Shown here: positions 1 to 6,753 of the stretch, piece by piece
Numbering within the stretch: position 1 is the first letter of the stretch
Layout: the number at the start of each line of letters is the position of its first letter
NCBI GenBank assembly: GCA_934162535.1
Contig: CAKPJC010000019.1
Location: 1 to 32,871, forward strand
Source: an uncultured Clostridia bacterium
GTDB taxonomy: Bacteria; Bacillota; Clostridia; TANB77; CAG-508
DNA: 32,871 bases
Direction of reading: 5' to 3'
Translations under genes and position numbers: made by a program
The notes under the pieces: model-generated
Seen by the model: only the letters and a program-made list of their open reading frames with translations
Told to the model about the DNA's origin: nothing
Databases searched by the model: none

Positions 1-432
1 AAAACAAGTATGATATGGGGAACACAATATGACCAAGTAATGAATTGGCTAATAAAATCAGGAGAGAAAACACCATTAGATATAAATAAAGGTTCAGTAG
101 CATGGGGAAATTATAGAGATGTAGAATTTGAATATTATACAAATACATCAAAAACAACTGCGACGAAAAACTTAGGAAGCTCAACAAGAATAGCAAGTGG
201 AGCATATGAAGGAGCAAAAGCGAATAACATATACGACCTAGCAGGGAATGTGTTGCTACTTACACTAGAGGCCGATAGTTCAAGGTCTGTCTTTGCCGAC
301 TACAGGTACAACAGGGGCGGTTCTTACGACGGCGATGGTACGGATGTATGTGCTAGTTATCATAACTACTTAAACAATCCGTACTACAGCTACTACAATG
401 TCGGGTTTGGTGGTGGACTTTACATAAAGTAG
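1..432 (+). CDS. C-terminal part of FGE/C-type-lectin-fold surface protein, putative DGR target (5' truncated by window edge)
   Basis: The reading frame is open from base 1, so the gene starts outside the window and 143 residues are visible. The stretch SMIWGTQYDQVMNWL, then IYDLAGNV and a terminal RGGSY...YNVGF...LYIK block are the hallmarks of formylglycine-generating-enzyme/sulfatase-modifying-factor-like C-type-lectin folds. In gut Firmicutes, proteins ending this way are usual targets of diversity-generating retroelements. The last ~55 codons change character: many NNC codons (TAC, GAC, AAC, GGC, AGC) appear where the rest of the gene uses NNT/NNA. The usual W-E-W after AGNV is replaced by LLL, and the usual GFR near the end reads GFG, so this copy may be a diversified or drifting variant. 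The family call is from motif recall; catalytic FGE activity is unlikely. A same-family N-terminus begins at 31967. Confidence 0.72.
   Translation, partial: KTSMIWGTQYDQVMNWLIKSGEKTPLDINKGSVAWGNYRDVEFEYYTNTSKTTATKNLGSSTRIASGAYEGAKANNIYDLAGNVLLLTLEADSSRSVFADYRYNRGGSYDGDGTDVCASYHNYLNNPYYSYYNVGFGGGLYIK
274..429 (+). other. Candidate DGR variable region (VR)
   Basis: By hand count, roughly 21 of 53 codons from 271 to 429 end in C, against about 6 of 87 in the preceding part of the ORF. The C-ending codons are mostly TAC, GAC, AAC, GGC and AGC, which is what adenine-directed mutagenesis of AAC codons in a template repeat gives (first two bases vary, third stays C). The region sits at the extreme C-terminus, ending GTCGGGTTT...CTTTACATAAAG TAG, where VRs and their initiation sequence normally lie. 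No template repeat or reverse transcriptase is visible in the window, so this is inference. Confidence 0.6.
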
Positions 433-520
433 CACTGTTGGCTTATAAAGTGAAAACGAACAAGATACAAGTTGACATAATTCTTGATTATTGACTAGTA
501 ATTTGAAGAGCTTGTCAAGT

Positions 521-562
521 CTAGTGGTTCTTTGTCAAGTTTAATTAACAAAGAGCCACTAG
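521..562 (+). terminator. 15-bp hairpin after the DGR-like gene
   Basis: CTAGTGGTTCTTTGT (521-535) pairs with ACAAAGAGCCACTAG (548-562) with one G-T wobble around a 12-nt loop. It lacks a clear T tract, so it may be a terminator of the upstream gene or another structured element. It starts about 90 nt past the stop codon. Confidence 0.45.
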
Positions 563-686
563 ATAATACAACATCAAATTTGCATGCTTAATTTTGGGTA
601 TGTTAGAGTGGAAACAAATTAAACAATTTATATCTATCTTAAGTCGAAATTTGTCGATGAAAAGATAAAAAAATGTGGAAAAATGC

Positions 687-715
687 TTGTCAAAGCAAAA
701 AATACATGGTAGAAT
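687..715 (+). promoter_or_regulatory. Sigma-A-type promoter for the Rpn-like gene
   Basis: TTGTCA (687-692), 17-nt spacer, TAGAAT (710-715). It leaves a structured leader of about 155 nt before the nuclease gene. Confidence 0.6.
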
Positions 716-877
716 AGTGCTGTACTCAATTAGAGTGCAGTGCTAACTTTATTTAGCACAGAGTAAATTAACTCAAAAAGTTCTATAACAATATTAGATA
801 TGATTTTTAAAATCTAATATATTAGTAATCTAAAATAAAAAGTTTAGTCTTATAAAAATTCAAAAAAATAAAAATAT

Positions 878-1840
878 ATGACAGCAGGAGGTGATATAAA
901 ACTGGAAACACAAACAAAGCAATTAAGAACAATAAAAATAGCTGAAAGAGAAAAGAAGCATGACAAAATCTTCAAAGAAATATTTCAAGACAAACAAGAA
1001 CTAGTGCAATTTTTATTTATGTACATAGGAATAAAAACAAAAATAGAAGAACTAGAGCTATACAATACAAATTTTATAACAACAAACTATAACTATAGAA
1101 ATGCAGACATAGTATACAAAGAAAAAAATAGAGAAATATATTACCTTATAGAACAACAAACATATGTAGAAAGTGAAATAGTAAGAAAAGTATTAGACTA
1201 TAGTACTGGAATATTAGGATTACCAGAAAATCAAGGAAAATGTATAGAAATAGTACCAATAGTATTATATACAGGAACAAGGAAATGGACAGCCAAAAGG
1301 AAGTACACAGAATGTCAGAAAGTAAAAACACAAGAAGGAAAAAAGCTAGAAATGGAATACATACTAGTAGATATAAAAGATTACAATATAGAACAATTAA
1401 TAAAAGAGAGAACAAAAATATCAATAGCAATAATATTTGAAAAATGTAAAAACAGTGAAGAAGTAATAACATATGCAAAAGAACTAATAGAAAAAAGAAT
1501 ACAAATAGAATACCTAGGAAAAATACTAAAATATTTGTATGGAAATTTAGAGAACCCAAAGATAAATTACTTAATAGAAGAAATAATAAATATAAAAGAA
1601 GAAGAGGAGGCAAAGAAAATGAGCACAATAAGAGAAAGATTAAAAGCAGAATATGTCGGAGAATATAATAAAGGCGTAAGGGTTGGAATAAAACAAGGAA
1701 TAAGCCGTGGAATAAACCAAAATATAATAGAAACAATAAAAAAATTAGTACAAAAAAATATGACAAATACATTTATAAAAGATATAACTGGATATAAAGA
1801 AGAAGAGATAGAGAAAATAAGAAGAGAAAGCAAAAAGTAG
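878..1840 (+). CDS. Rpn family (PD-(D/E)XK nuclease family transposase-like) protein
   Basis: This is a 320-residue protein of the Rpn/YhgA-like family (COG5464 type), DNA endonucleases linked to RecA-independent recombination and often found in many diverging copies per genome. The N-terminal part has HDKIFKEIF (residues 28-36), then D77 in RNADIVY and E92-x-Q94 in LIEQQ, which form the D...ExQ catalytic core of this family. PIVLYTG near residue 130 is also typical. The C-terminus is a charged helical tail. Start choice is uncertain. ATG 878 has no good ribosome binding site, whereas AGGAGGTGAT at 886-895 lies inside the ORF, 10 nt before an in-frame CTG at 902; initiation at CTG 902 would match the binding site. 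No transposon ends are visible. Function beyond nuclease fold is inference. Confidence 0.8.
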   Translation: MTAGGDIKLETQTKQLRTIKIAEREKKHDKIFKEIFQDKQELVQFLFMYIGIKTKIEELELYNTNFITTNYNYRNADIVYKEKNREIYYLIEQQTYVESEIVRKVLDYSTGILGLPENQGKCIEIVPIVLYTGTRKWTAKRKYTECQKVKTQEGKKLEMEYILVDIKDYNIEQLIKERTKISIAIIFEKCKNSEEVITYAKELIEKRIQIEYLGKILKYLYGNLENPKINYLIEEIINIKEEEEAKKMSTIRERLKAEYVGEYNKGVRVGIKQGISRGINQNIIETIKKLVQKNMTNTFIKDITGYKEEEIEKIRRESKK

Positions 1841-1914
1841 AAAACGAAAAACTAAAAAATAAAACTAATTGAATAACAATATCATAAAAAAGCTAAAATG
1901 ATTTAAAACATTTA

Positions 1915-1947
1915 AGAGATTTGAGTTGAAATTGGACTCAAATCTCT
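1915..1947 (+). terminator. Terminator hairpin, recurrent AGAGATTTGAGT type
   Basis: Perfect 12-bp stem AGAGATTTGAGT (1915-1926) / ACTCAAATCTCT (1936-1947), 9-nt loop, followed by TTCT. It lies between convergent genes and may serve both. A near copy stands at 25191-25234. Confidence 0.7.
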
Positions 1948-1962
1948 TTCTACAGTTCCTTT

Positions 1963-2196
1963 TTATTTGGTATTTGTATTTGATTCAGGTGCTGTAGTTT
2001 GAATAGTTTGAATAGAATTTTCTAATTGTTCAAATCTCTTTTCATTTTTTGCATCTTTCAAATGTAAAGAATAAATTAAGCAAACTAAACTTAAAATACT
2101 TATAACACAAAGAAAATAAAAGAAAGACAATAGAGTAATTCTAGAATGTTTTTCTGGACTTTTTATATTTTCATTTTCTTTTTTTGGTTCTTCCAT
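1963..2196 (-). CDS. Small single-pass membrane protein, hypothetical
   Basis: This 77-residue protein is not recognised. It has a charged N-terminus rich in Glu and Lys (residues 1-20), one hydrophobic segment at about 23-46 (LLSFFYFLCVISILSLVCLI), then a short charged helix with heptad-like spacing (KNEKRFEQLENSIQTIQ) and a Thr/Ser-rich tail. It looks like a membrane-anchored coiled-coil peptide. A strong binding site, AAGGAGGAG, stands at good distance before the ATG on the minus strand, which supports real expression. It lies downstream of rpsT on the same strand but past the rpsT terminator, so it is probably transcribed separately. Confidence 0.6.
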   Translation of the reverse strand: MEEPKKENENIKSPEKHSRITLLSFFYFLCVISILSLVCLIYSLHLKDAKNEKRFEQLENSIQTIQTTAPESNTNTK

Positions 2197-2260
2197 GATA
2201 TATCTCCTCCTTCGTATAGGAAAATAATATCATATAATAAAAAAAATGACAATAGAAAAA

Positions 2261-2293
2261 AATAAAAATCGCAAAAAAATAGCGATTTTTATT
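2261..2293 (-). terminator. rpsT terminator
   Basis: Read on the minus strand, a 12-bp stem (2282-2293 with 2261-2272), AATAAAAATCGC against GCGATTTTTATT, is followed by further T residues, directly after the rpsT stop. Confidence 0.75.
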
Positions 2294-2295
2294 TT

Positions 2296-2562
2296 CTATC
2301 CCATAACTGTATTTAATTTTTTTGATAAGCTAGATTTTTTTCTTGAAGCAGTATTTTTAACGATAACACCTTTTGTACAAGCTTGGTCAATTTTCTTTGT
2401 AGCTTTAGAAAATAAAACTTTAGCTTCTTCTTTATTACCATTAGCAACAGCTTCTTCAAATTTTTTAACAGCTGATTTATATCCAGTTTTGATCATATTA
2501 TTTGTTAATGTTTTCTTTTCAATAATTTTAACTCTCTTTTTTGCTGATTTAATATTTGGCAT
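2296..2562 (-). CDS. rpsT: 30S ribosomal protein S20
   Basis: S20 is a primary 16S rRNA-binding protein of the small subunit. The 88-residue product has the normal family length and sequence: MPNIKSAKKRVKIIEKKT at the start, Lys/Arg-rich helices, the VANGNKEEAKVLFSKA segment and the KGVIVKNTASRKKSSLSKK end. The start at 2562 is set by AGGAGGTG ahead of it on the minus strand. The gene stands alone between its own promoter (2610-2638) and terminator (2261-2293), so it is probably monocistronic. Nothing is odd. Confidence 0.97.
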   Translation of the reverse strand: MPNIKSAKKRVKIIEKKTLTNNMIKTGYKSAVKKFEEAVANGNKEEAKVLFSKATKKIDQACTKGVIVKNTASRKKSSLSKKLNTVMG

Positions 2563-2609
2563 GTATGATGCACCTCCTCTTATTAGTAAAATAAACTATA
2601 ACAGCTACA

Positions 2610-2638
2610 ATTATACCACATAAGTTAATATTTGGCAA
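2610..2638 (-). promoter_or_regulatory. rpsT promoter
   Basis: On the minus strand: TTGCCA (2633-2638), 17-nt spacer, TATAAT (2610-2615). This is a near-consensus vegetative promoter about 48 nt before the start codon. Confidence 0.75.
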
Positions 2639-2686
2639 TAGGTGTACAAGAATTTTTTGAAAACGCGTCAAAACTGTTCAAAAATA

Positions 2687-2715
2687 TTGCACAAGGCTTA
2701 ATATTGTGATATATT
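2687..2715 (+). promoter_or_regulatory. Promoter of the rpiB-tagO-mscL-hslO-ppaC run
   Basis: TTGCAC (2687-2692), 17-nt spacer, TATATT (2710-2715), 45 nt before the rpiB start. Confidence 0.55.
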
Positions 2716-2760
2716 ATAAAAGTAAAAAATTAAAGAAACAAAGAAAGGAAAGTGATAAAA

Positions 2761-3207
2761 ATGATAGCAATAGGAAGTGATCATGGTGGATACAAACTAA
2801 AAGAAGAAATAAGAAAATATTTAGACGAAAAGGAAATAAAATACATTGACTGTGGCACATTTTCAGAAGAAACTGTTGATTATCCTGACATAGCTAAAGA
2901 AGTAGCAAAAAAGATACAAAGCAAAGAATGTGAGGAAGGAATACTAATATGTCGTTCAGGAACAGGAATGAGCATAGTAGCAAACAAATTCAAAGGAATA
3001 AGATGTGCAAAATGTGAAAGTGAAGAAGAAGCAAAATTTGCAAAAATGCATAATGACAGTAACGTACTAGCATTAGGAGCAGACTACATAAATACAAATG
3101 AAGCTATATGTATAGTAAGAGCATGGATAGCAACACCATTTGAAGGTGGTAGACATGCAGAAAGAATAGAACAAATAAAAGAAATAGAAAAAGAAAATAT
3201 GAAATAA
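2761..3207 (+). CDS. rpiB: Ribose-5-phosphate isomerase B (RpiB/LacAB family)
   Basis: It interconverts ribose 5-phosphate and ribulose 5-phosphate in the pentose phosphate pathway; related LacAB members use other sugar phosphates. The start MIAIGSDHGGYKLKEEI carries the D7/H8 substrate-binding pair, C64 in GILICRSGTGMS is the catalytic Cys, and HNDSNVLALGADY (97-109) is the usual second motif. The glycine-rich loop reads CRSGTGMS, where most members have CGTGIGMS. I start at ATG 2761 (148 residues), since AAAGGA at 2744-2749 is too close to the in-frame GTG at 2752. The tagO-type gene follows after 16 nt, suggesting an operon. Confidence 0.92.
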   Translation: MIAIGSDHGGYKLKEEIRKYLDEKEIKYIDCGTFSEETVDYPDIAKEVAKKIQSKECEEGILICRSGTGMSIVANKFKGIRCAKCESEEEAKFAKMHNDSNVLALGADYINTNEAICIVRAWIATPFEGGRHAERIEQIKEIEKENMK

Positions 3208-3223
3208 TGGGGGTTGCATATAA

Positions 3224-4330
3224 ATGTGGGGAAACATAGCTATAGCATTTATTTTAGCATTTATAGTAGCATTTATGGCAACACCATACACTATAAAATT
3301 AGCACATAAAATAGGTGCAGTAGACATACCAAGAGACAAAAGAAGAATGCATACCAAAAGAATGCCAAAATTCGGTGGACCAGCTGTAATACTGGGATTC
3401 ATTGTATCAATGATATACTTAATAATTATAATGAGCATAGAAGGGAGTCTTAATCTATTTGATGACCAAGAATATGGAAAAAAACTACTTGGAATATTAT
3501 TAGGATTAGGAGTAATAGCAATAACAGGAATAATTGATGATATAAAAACACTAAAAGCATGGCAAGAATTAATAGGACAAACAATTGCAGCAATAATAGT
3601 AGTATATTTTGGATTACAAATAGAGCATCTAAATATACCATTCTTATATAAAATAGGACTATCTGAAATCTTTTCACAGATTGTTACTGTATTGTGGATA
3701 GTGGGTATCACAAATGCCATAAACCTAATAGATGGATTAGATGGATTATCATCAGGAATCTCATTAATATCATGTATATCATTATTAATTATATTTGTAT
3801 TAAATGATTCACCAATAATAGCAACAGTAGTAGTAACAGCGATGAGTGGAGCACTTGTAGGATTTTTACCATACAACTTTTCACCAGCAAGAACATTTAT
3901 AGGAGATACAGGTTCAAACTTCCTAGGGTTTATGCTAGGGGTTGTATCTATCTTAGGGGTAGCAAAAACATATACATTAGCTGTAATAGTATTACCAGTA
4001 ATAGTATTAGGATTACCAATATTTGATGTTATATTTGCAATAATCAGAAGAATTGCAAAAGGAAAATCAATAAAAGCAGTATTTAAACCTGATAAAGGTC
4101 ATTTACATCATAGACTAGTAGAAAAAGGATTTTCTCAAAGACAAGCAGTACTGATACTATATGGATTAAGTGCTTCATTAGGAATGTTTGCTATAATTTT
4201 ATTTGACAGTGGAATATGGAAAGCACTATCATTTTTATTAATGATAATAGCAGCAGTTGCACTTGGATTTAGAAACTTTCAAAAAGAAAGAAATAGAAAA
4301 CCAAAACTAATAGGAGATGAAAGAAAATAA
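3224..4330 (+). CDS. tagO: Undecaprenyl-phosphate GlcNAc-1-phosphate transferase (WecA/TagO type)
   Basis: A polytopic membrane enzyme that moves N-acetylglucosamine-1-phosphate from UDP-GlcNAc to undecaprenyl phosphate, the first step of wall teichoic acid or related polymer synthesis. The 368 residues hold about ten hydrophobic segments and all family motifs in order: PRDKRRMH near residue 36, DD at 105-106, NLIDGLDGL (167-175), the FIGDTGS loop (225-231) and HLHHR (293-297). HxHH separates the WecA/TagO group from MraY. GGGGG at 3209-3213 supports the ATG. It sits between rpiB and mscL in a run of co-directional genes. The polymer made cannot be told from this window. Confidence 0.9.
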   Translation: MWGNIAIAFILAFIVAFMATPYTIKLAHKIGAVDIPRDKRRMHTKRMPKFGGPAVILGFIVSMIYLIIIMSIEGSLNLFDDQEYGKKLLGILLGLGVIAITGIIDDIKTLKAWQELIGQTIAAIIVVYFGLQIEHLNIPFLYKIGLSEIFSQIVTVLWIVGITNAINLIDGLDGLSSGISLISCISLLIIFVLNDSPIIATVVVTAMSGALVGFLPYNFSPARTFIGDTGSNFLGFMLGVVSILGVAKTYTLAVIVLPVIVLGLPIFDVIFAIIRRIAKGKSIKAVFKPDKGHLHHRLVEKGFSQRQAVLILYGLSASLGMFAIILFDSGIWKALSFLLMIIAAVALGFRNFQKERNRKPKLIGDERK

Positions 4331-4349
4331 TAAAAATGGAGGAATAAAA

Positions 4350-4868
4350 ATGCTAAAAGAATTCAAAGAATTTGCTATGAAAGGCAACATAATGGATTTA
4401 GCAATAGGTGTTGTAATAGGTGGAGCCTTTCAAAAGATAGTAAACTCACTTGTAAATGACATAATAATGCCAGGGATATCAATAATAACTGGAAAAGTAG
4501 ATTTTTCAGATATGGTATTAACAGTTGGTAGTGCGTCAATAAAATATGGAAACTTTATAACTTCAATTGTAGATTTTCTAATAATTGCATTTTCAATATT
4601 CTTAGTAATAAGATATATAAATAAATTGAACAAAGTAAAAGATGCTAAAGAAGTAAAAAATATTGAAGAAAAATTTGCGAAACAAATAGACAAACTAGAC
4701 AAAAAGGGTAGGCTAAAAAAATTCAAAAAAGAAAAACAACAAGAAGAAATAAAAGAGCCAGAAACAAAAATATGTCCATATTGTTTAACAGAAATAAAAT
4801 ACAAAGCAACAAGATGTCCTCATTGTACATCTGAACTAGAAACTGAAAAAAGAGAGGAAGAAGAATAA
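4350..4868 (+). CDS. mscL: Large-conductance mechanosensitive channel MscL with C-terminal zinc ribbon
   Basis: MscL is a homopentameric inner-membrane safety valve that opens on hypo-osmotic shock. The first ~85 residues are a standard MscL: FKEFAMKGNIMDLAIGVVIG (TM1 with the gating helix), PGISIITGKVDFSDM, then FITSIVDFLIIAFSIFLVIR (TM2). The usual short C-terminal bundle is extended by a long charged coiled coil and a CPYC...CPHC zinc-ribbon knuckle, giving 172 residues against the usual 120-150. The start at 4350 is chosen because GGAGG lies 7 nt upstream; a longer frame open from 4317 would overlap the previous gene. hslO begins 2 nt after the stop, so the two are probably translationally coupled. 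Confidence 0.92.
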   Translation: MLKEFKEFAMKGNIMDLAIGVVIGGAFQKIVNSLVNDIIMPGISIITGKVDFSDMVLTVGSASIKYGNFITSIVDFLIIAFSIFLVIRYINKLNKVKDAKEVKNIEEKFAKQIDKLDKKGRLKKFKKEKQQEEIKEPETKICPYCLTEIKYKATRCPHCTSELETEKREEEE

Positions 4869-4870
4869 AT

Positions 4871-5752
4871 ATGGAAAAAGACCAAATAATAAAATTTCTT
4901 GCATATGATGGGAAAATATCTGTTATATGTGCATCAACTACAAATATGGTGGAAGAGGCAAGAAAAATACATGACCTGAGTCCGGTTGTTACAGCAGCAC
5001 TAGGGAGAGTCATAACAATAACAGCCTTAATAGGTGCAGAAATGAAAAATAAAACAGACAAATTAACAATACAAATAAAAGGAAATGGACCAATAGGAAA
5101 AATTGTGGCAGTATCAGACAATTACCCACATGTAAAAGCATGTTTAACAAATCCTGTTGTAGATATTCCGTTAAATGAATTCGGAAAATTAGATGTAGGT
5201 ACAGCAATTGGAAATCAAGGATTCATAAATGTAATAAAAGACATTGGACTAAAAGAACCATATATAGGAATAAGTCCATTAACTTCAGGGGAAATAGCAG
5301 ATGATTTTGCAAACTATTTTCAAACATCAGAGCAAAGACAGACAGCAGTTGCATTAGGAGTATTGGTGGACAAAGATGGTGTAAAGGCAAGTGGAGGATA
5401 TATAATATCAGCAATGCCAGACGCTACAGATGAAGAAATATCAAATGTAGAAAAATCAATATTTCAAGCAGGAGCAATGTCGAAAATGCTAGATCAAAAA
5501 TTAAGTTTAAAAGAAATAGCAGAAAAAATAACAGGTTACAAAAAAATAAAAGTGATTGATGCATCAATAGAACCTGTATATGAATGTGAATGCAATAAAG
5601 AAAAATTTGCTGATAGTCTAATAACATTAGGAAAAGAACAATTAAAGGAATTAATCGAAGAAGACGGAAAAGCAGAAATCAAATGTCAATTTTGTAATAA
5701 AACATACAAATTTACAAAGGAAGAGCTAGAGGAAATAAAAAATAGAATATAA
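4871..5752 (+). CDS. hslO: Hsp33 redox-regulated holdase chaperone
   Basis: Cytosolic chaperone switched on by oxidation: four cysteines hold zinc when reduced and form disulfides under peroxide plus heat stress, exposing substrate-binding surfaces. The 293 residues match the family length. The N-terminal domain has VTAALGRVITITALIG and IKGNGPIGKIVAVSDN, GSEIADDF-like SGEIADDFANYF in the middle, and the C-terminal redox switch has C239-x-C241 and C272-x-x-C275, all intact. It follows mscL after 2 nt and is followed after 13 nt by ppaC. The binding site lies within the end of mscL. Confidence 0.95.
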   Translation: MEKDQIIKFLAYDGKISVICASTTNMVEEARKIHDLSPVVTAALGRVITITALIGAEMKNKTDKLTIQIKGNGPIGKIVAVSDNYPHVKACLTNPVVDIPLNEFGKLDVGTAIGNQGFINVIKDIGLKEPYIGISPLTSGEIADDFANYFQTSEQRQTAVALGVLVDKDGVKASGGYIISAMPDATDEEISNVEKSIFQAGAMSKMLDQKLSLKEIAEKITGYKKIKVIDASIEPVYECECNKEKFADSLITLGKEQLKELIEEDGKAEIKCQFCNKTYKFTKEELEEIKNRI

Positions 5753-5765
5753 GGAGAGAAAGAAG

Positions 5766-6683
5766 ATGGAAAAAATATTAGTATTTGGACACCAAAATCC
5801 AGACACAGACACAATTTGCTCAAGTATAGCAATGGCAGAACTACAAAAGAAAGTAAGAGGAGTAGAAGTTATACCTTGTAGACTAGGAGATATAAACGAA
5901 GAAACAAAATATGTATTAGAATATTTTAATGTTGAAACACCAGAACTTATTGAGGAAGTTGAAGAAGGACAAACTGTAATAATGGTTGATCATAATGAAT
6001 TTACACAATCAGTAAAAGGAATAGAAAATGCGAAAATAGATACAGTCGTGGATCACCACAGAATAAACAATTTCAAAACAACAGAGCCACTATTTTATTA
6101 TGCACAACCAGTTGGATGTACGGCAACATTATTATATGAATTATATACATTAAATAATATTGAAATAGAGTCTAAAATAGCTGGATTAATGTTAAGTGCA
6201 ATAATATCTGATACACTATTATTAAAATCACCTACAACAACTGAAAAGGACAAAAAAGCTGTAAAAGAATTAGCTAAAATAGCAAATGTAGATGTAGAAG
6301 GATATGGATTAGAAATGCTAAAAGCAGGAACAAATTTAGACAAATATACGGAAGCAGAGCTAATAGAGCTAGATGCCAAATCAGTAGATAAAAATGGAAT
6401 GAAATACATAATAGCACAGGTAAACACAATTTCTATAGAAGATGTGCTAAAAAGAAAAGAAAAAATAGAAAAAGAAATGGAAAGAACTATTAAAGAAAAA
6501 GGACTTGAACTATTTATGTTTGTAATCACAGACATTATAAATAGTAATTCAAAAGTAATAGTACTTGGAAATAGAGCAGACATAATTTCAAAAACATATG
6601 ATATAAAAGATAATATCGCAATAATGCCAGGTGTAGTATCAAGAAAAAAACAAGTATTACCACTAATAGAAAAAAATACTTAG
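5766..6683 (+). CDS. ppaC: Manganese-dependent inorganic pyrophosphatase (family II, DHH)
   Basis: Hydrolyses pyrophosphate to phosphate in the cytosol, driving biosynthetic reactions. The 305-residue product is full length and lacks the CBS/DRTGG insert of longer relatives. The metal ligands are visible: H9, D13 and D15 in GHQNPDTDT, D75 in MVDHNEF, the D96-H97-H98 DHH signature and D149 in SAIISDTL. The substrate-binding SRKKQ motif is at 292-296. GGAGAG precedes the ATG. It is the last gene of the rpiB run; the next gene has its own promoter. Confidence 0.96.
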   Translation: MEKILVFGHQNPDTDTICSSIAMAELQKKVRGVEVIPCRLGDINEETKYVLEYFNVETPELIEEVEEGQTVIMVDHNEFTQSVKGIENAKIDTVVDHHRINNFKTTEPLFYYAQPVGCTATLLYELYTLNNIEIESKIAGLMLSAIISDTLLLKSPTTTEKDKKAVKELAKIANVDVEGYGLEMLKAGTNLDKYTEAELIELDAKSVDKNGMKYIIAQVNTISIEDVLKRKEKIEKEMERTIKEKGLELFMFVITDIINSNSKVIVLGNRADIISKTYDIKDNIAIMPGVVSRKKQVLPLIEKNT

Positions 6684-6688
6684 AAAAT

Positions 6689-6717
6689 TTGACTTTTTTT
6701 AAAAATCAGTATATACT
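6689..6717 (+). promoter_or_regulatory. Promoter of the NlpC/P60-comEC-bofC run
   Basis: TTGACT (6689-6694), 17-nt spacer, TATACT (6712-6717), 37 nt before the start codon. Confidence 0.7.
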
Positions 6718-6753
6718 TGTATGCGAAAAGAATAAAATTAAATGAGGTAAAAA

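Larger units (their letters stand above)
433..877. other. 445-bp intergenic region
   Basis: No convincing gene is seen. It holds a long hairpin (521-562), a sigma-A-like promoter (687-715) and, in the presumed 5' leader of the next gene, two perfect inverted repeats: 740-746/753-759 (7-bp arms GTGCTAA, 6-nt loop) and 791-799/812-820 (9-bp arms ATATTAGAT, 12-nt loop). The leader of about 155 nt is therefore structured. No known riboswitch pattern was recognised. Confidence 0.5.

Noticed and set aside
521..562. Inverted repeat as a DGR target-site cruciform
   Set aside because: Known cruciforms stand within a few bases of the variable region; this one starts about 90 nt past the stop and fits a terminator better.
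1146..1772. Long minus-strand open frame (208 codons)
   Set aside because: It is antisense to the Rpn-like gene; the Leu/Phe-rich low-complexity product is what AT-rich coding DNA gives when read backwards, and there is no ribosome binding site.
878..1840. Rpn-like gene as part of an intact insertion sequence
   Set aside because: No terminal inverted repeats or target-site duplications were seen around it; the hairpins nearby fit leader and terminator roles.
3073..3876. Minus-strand open frame of 267 codons
   Set aside because: Lies across rpiB and the tagO-type gene, both strongly supported on the plus strand; its product resembles no family.
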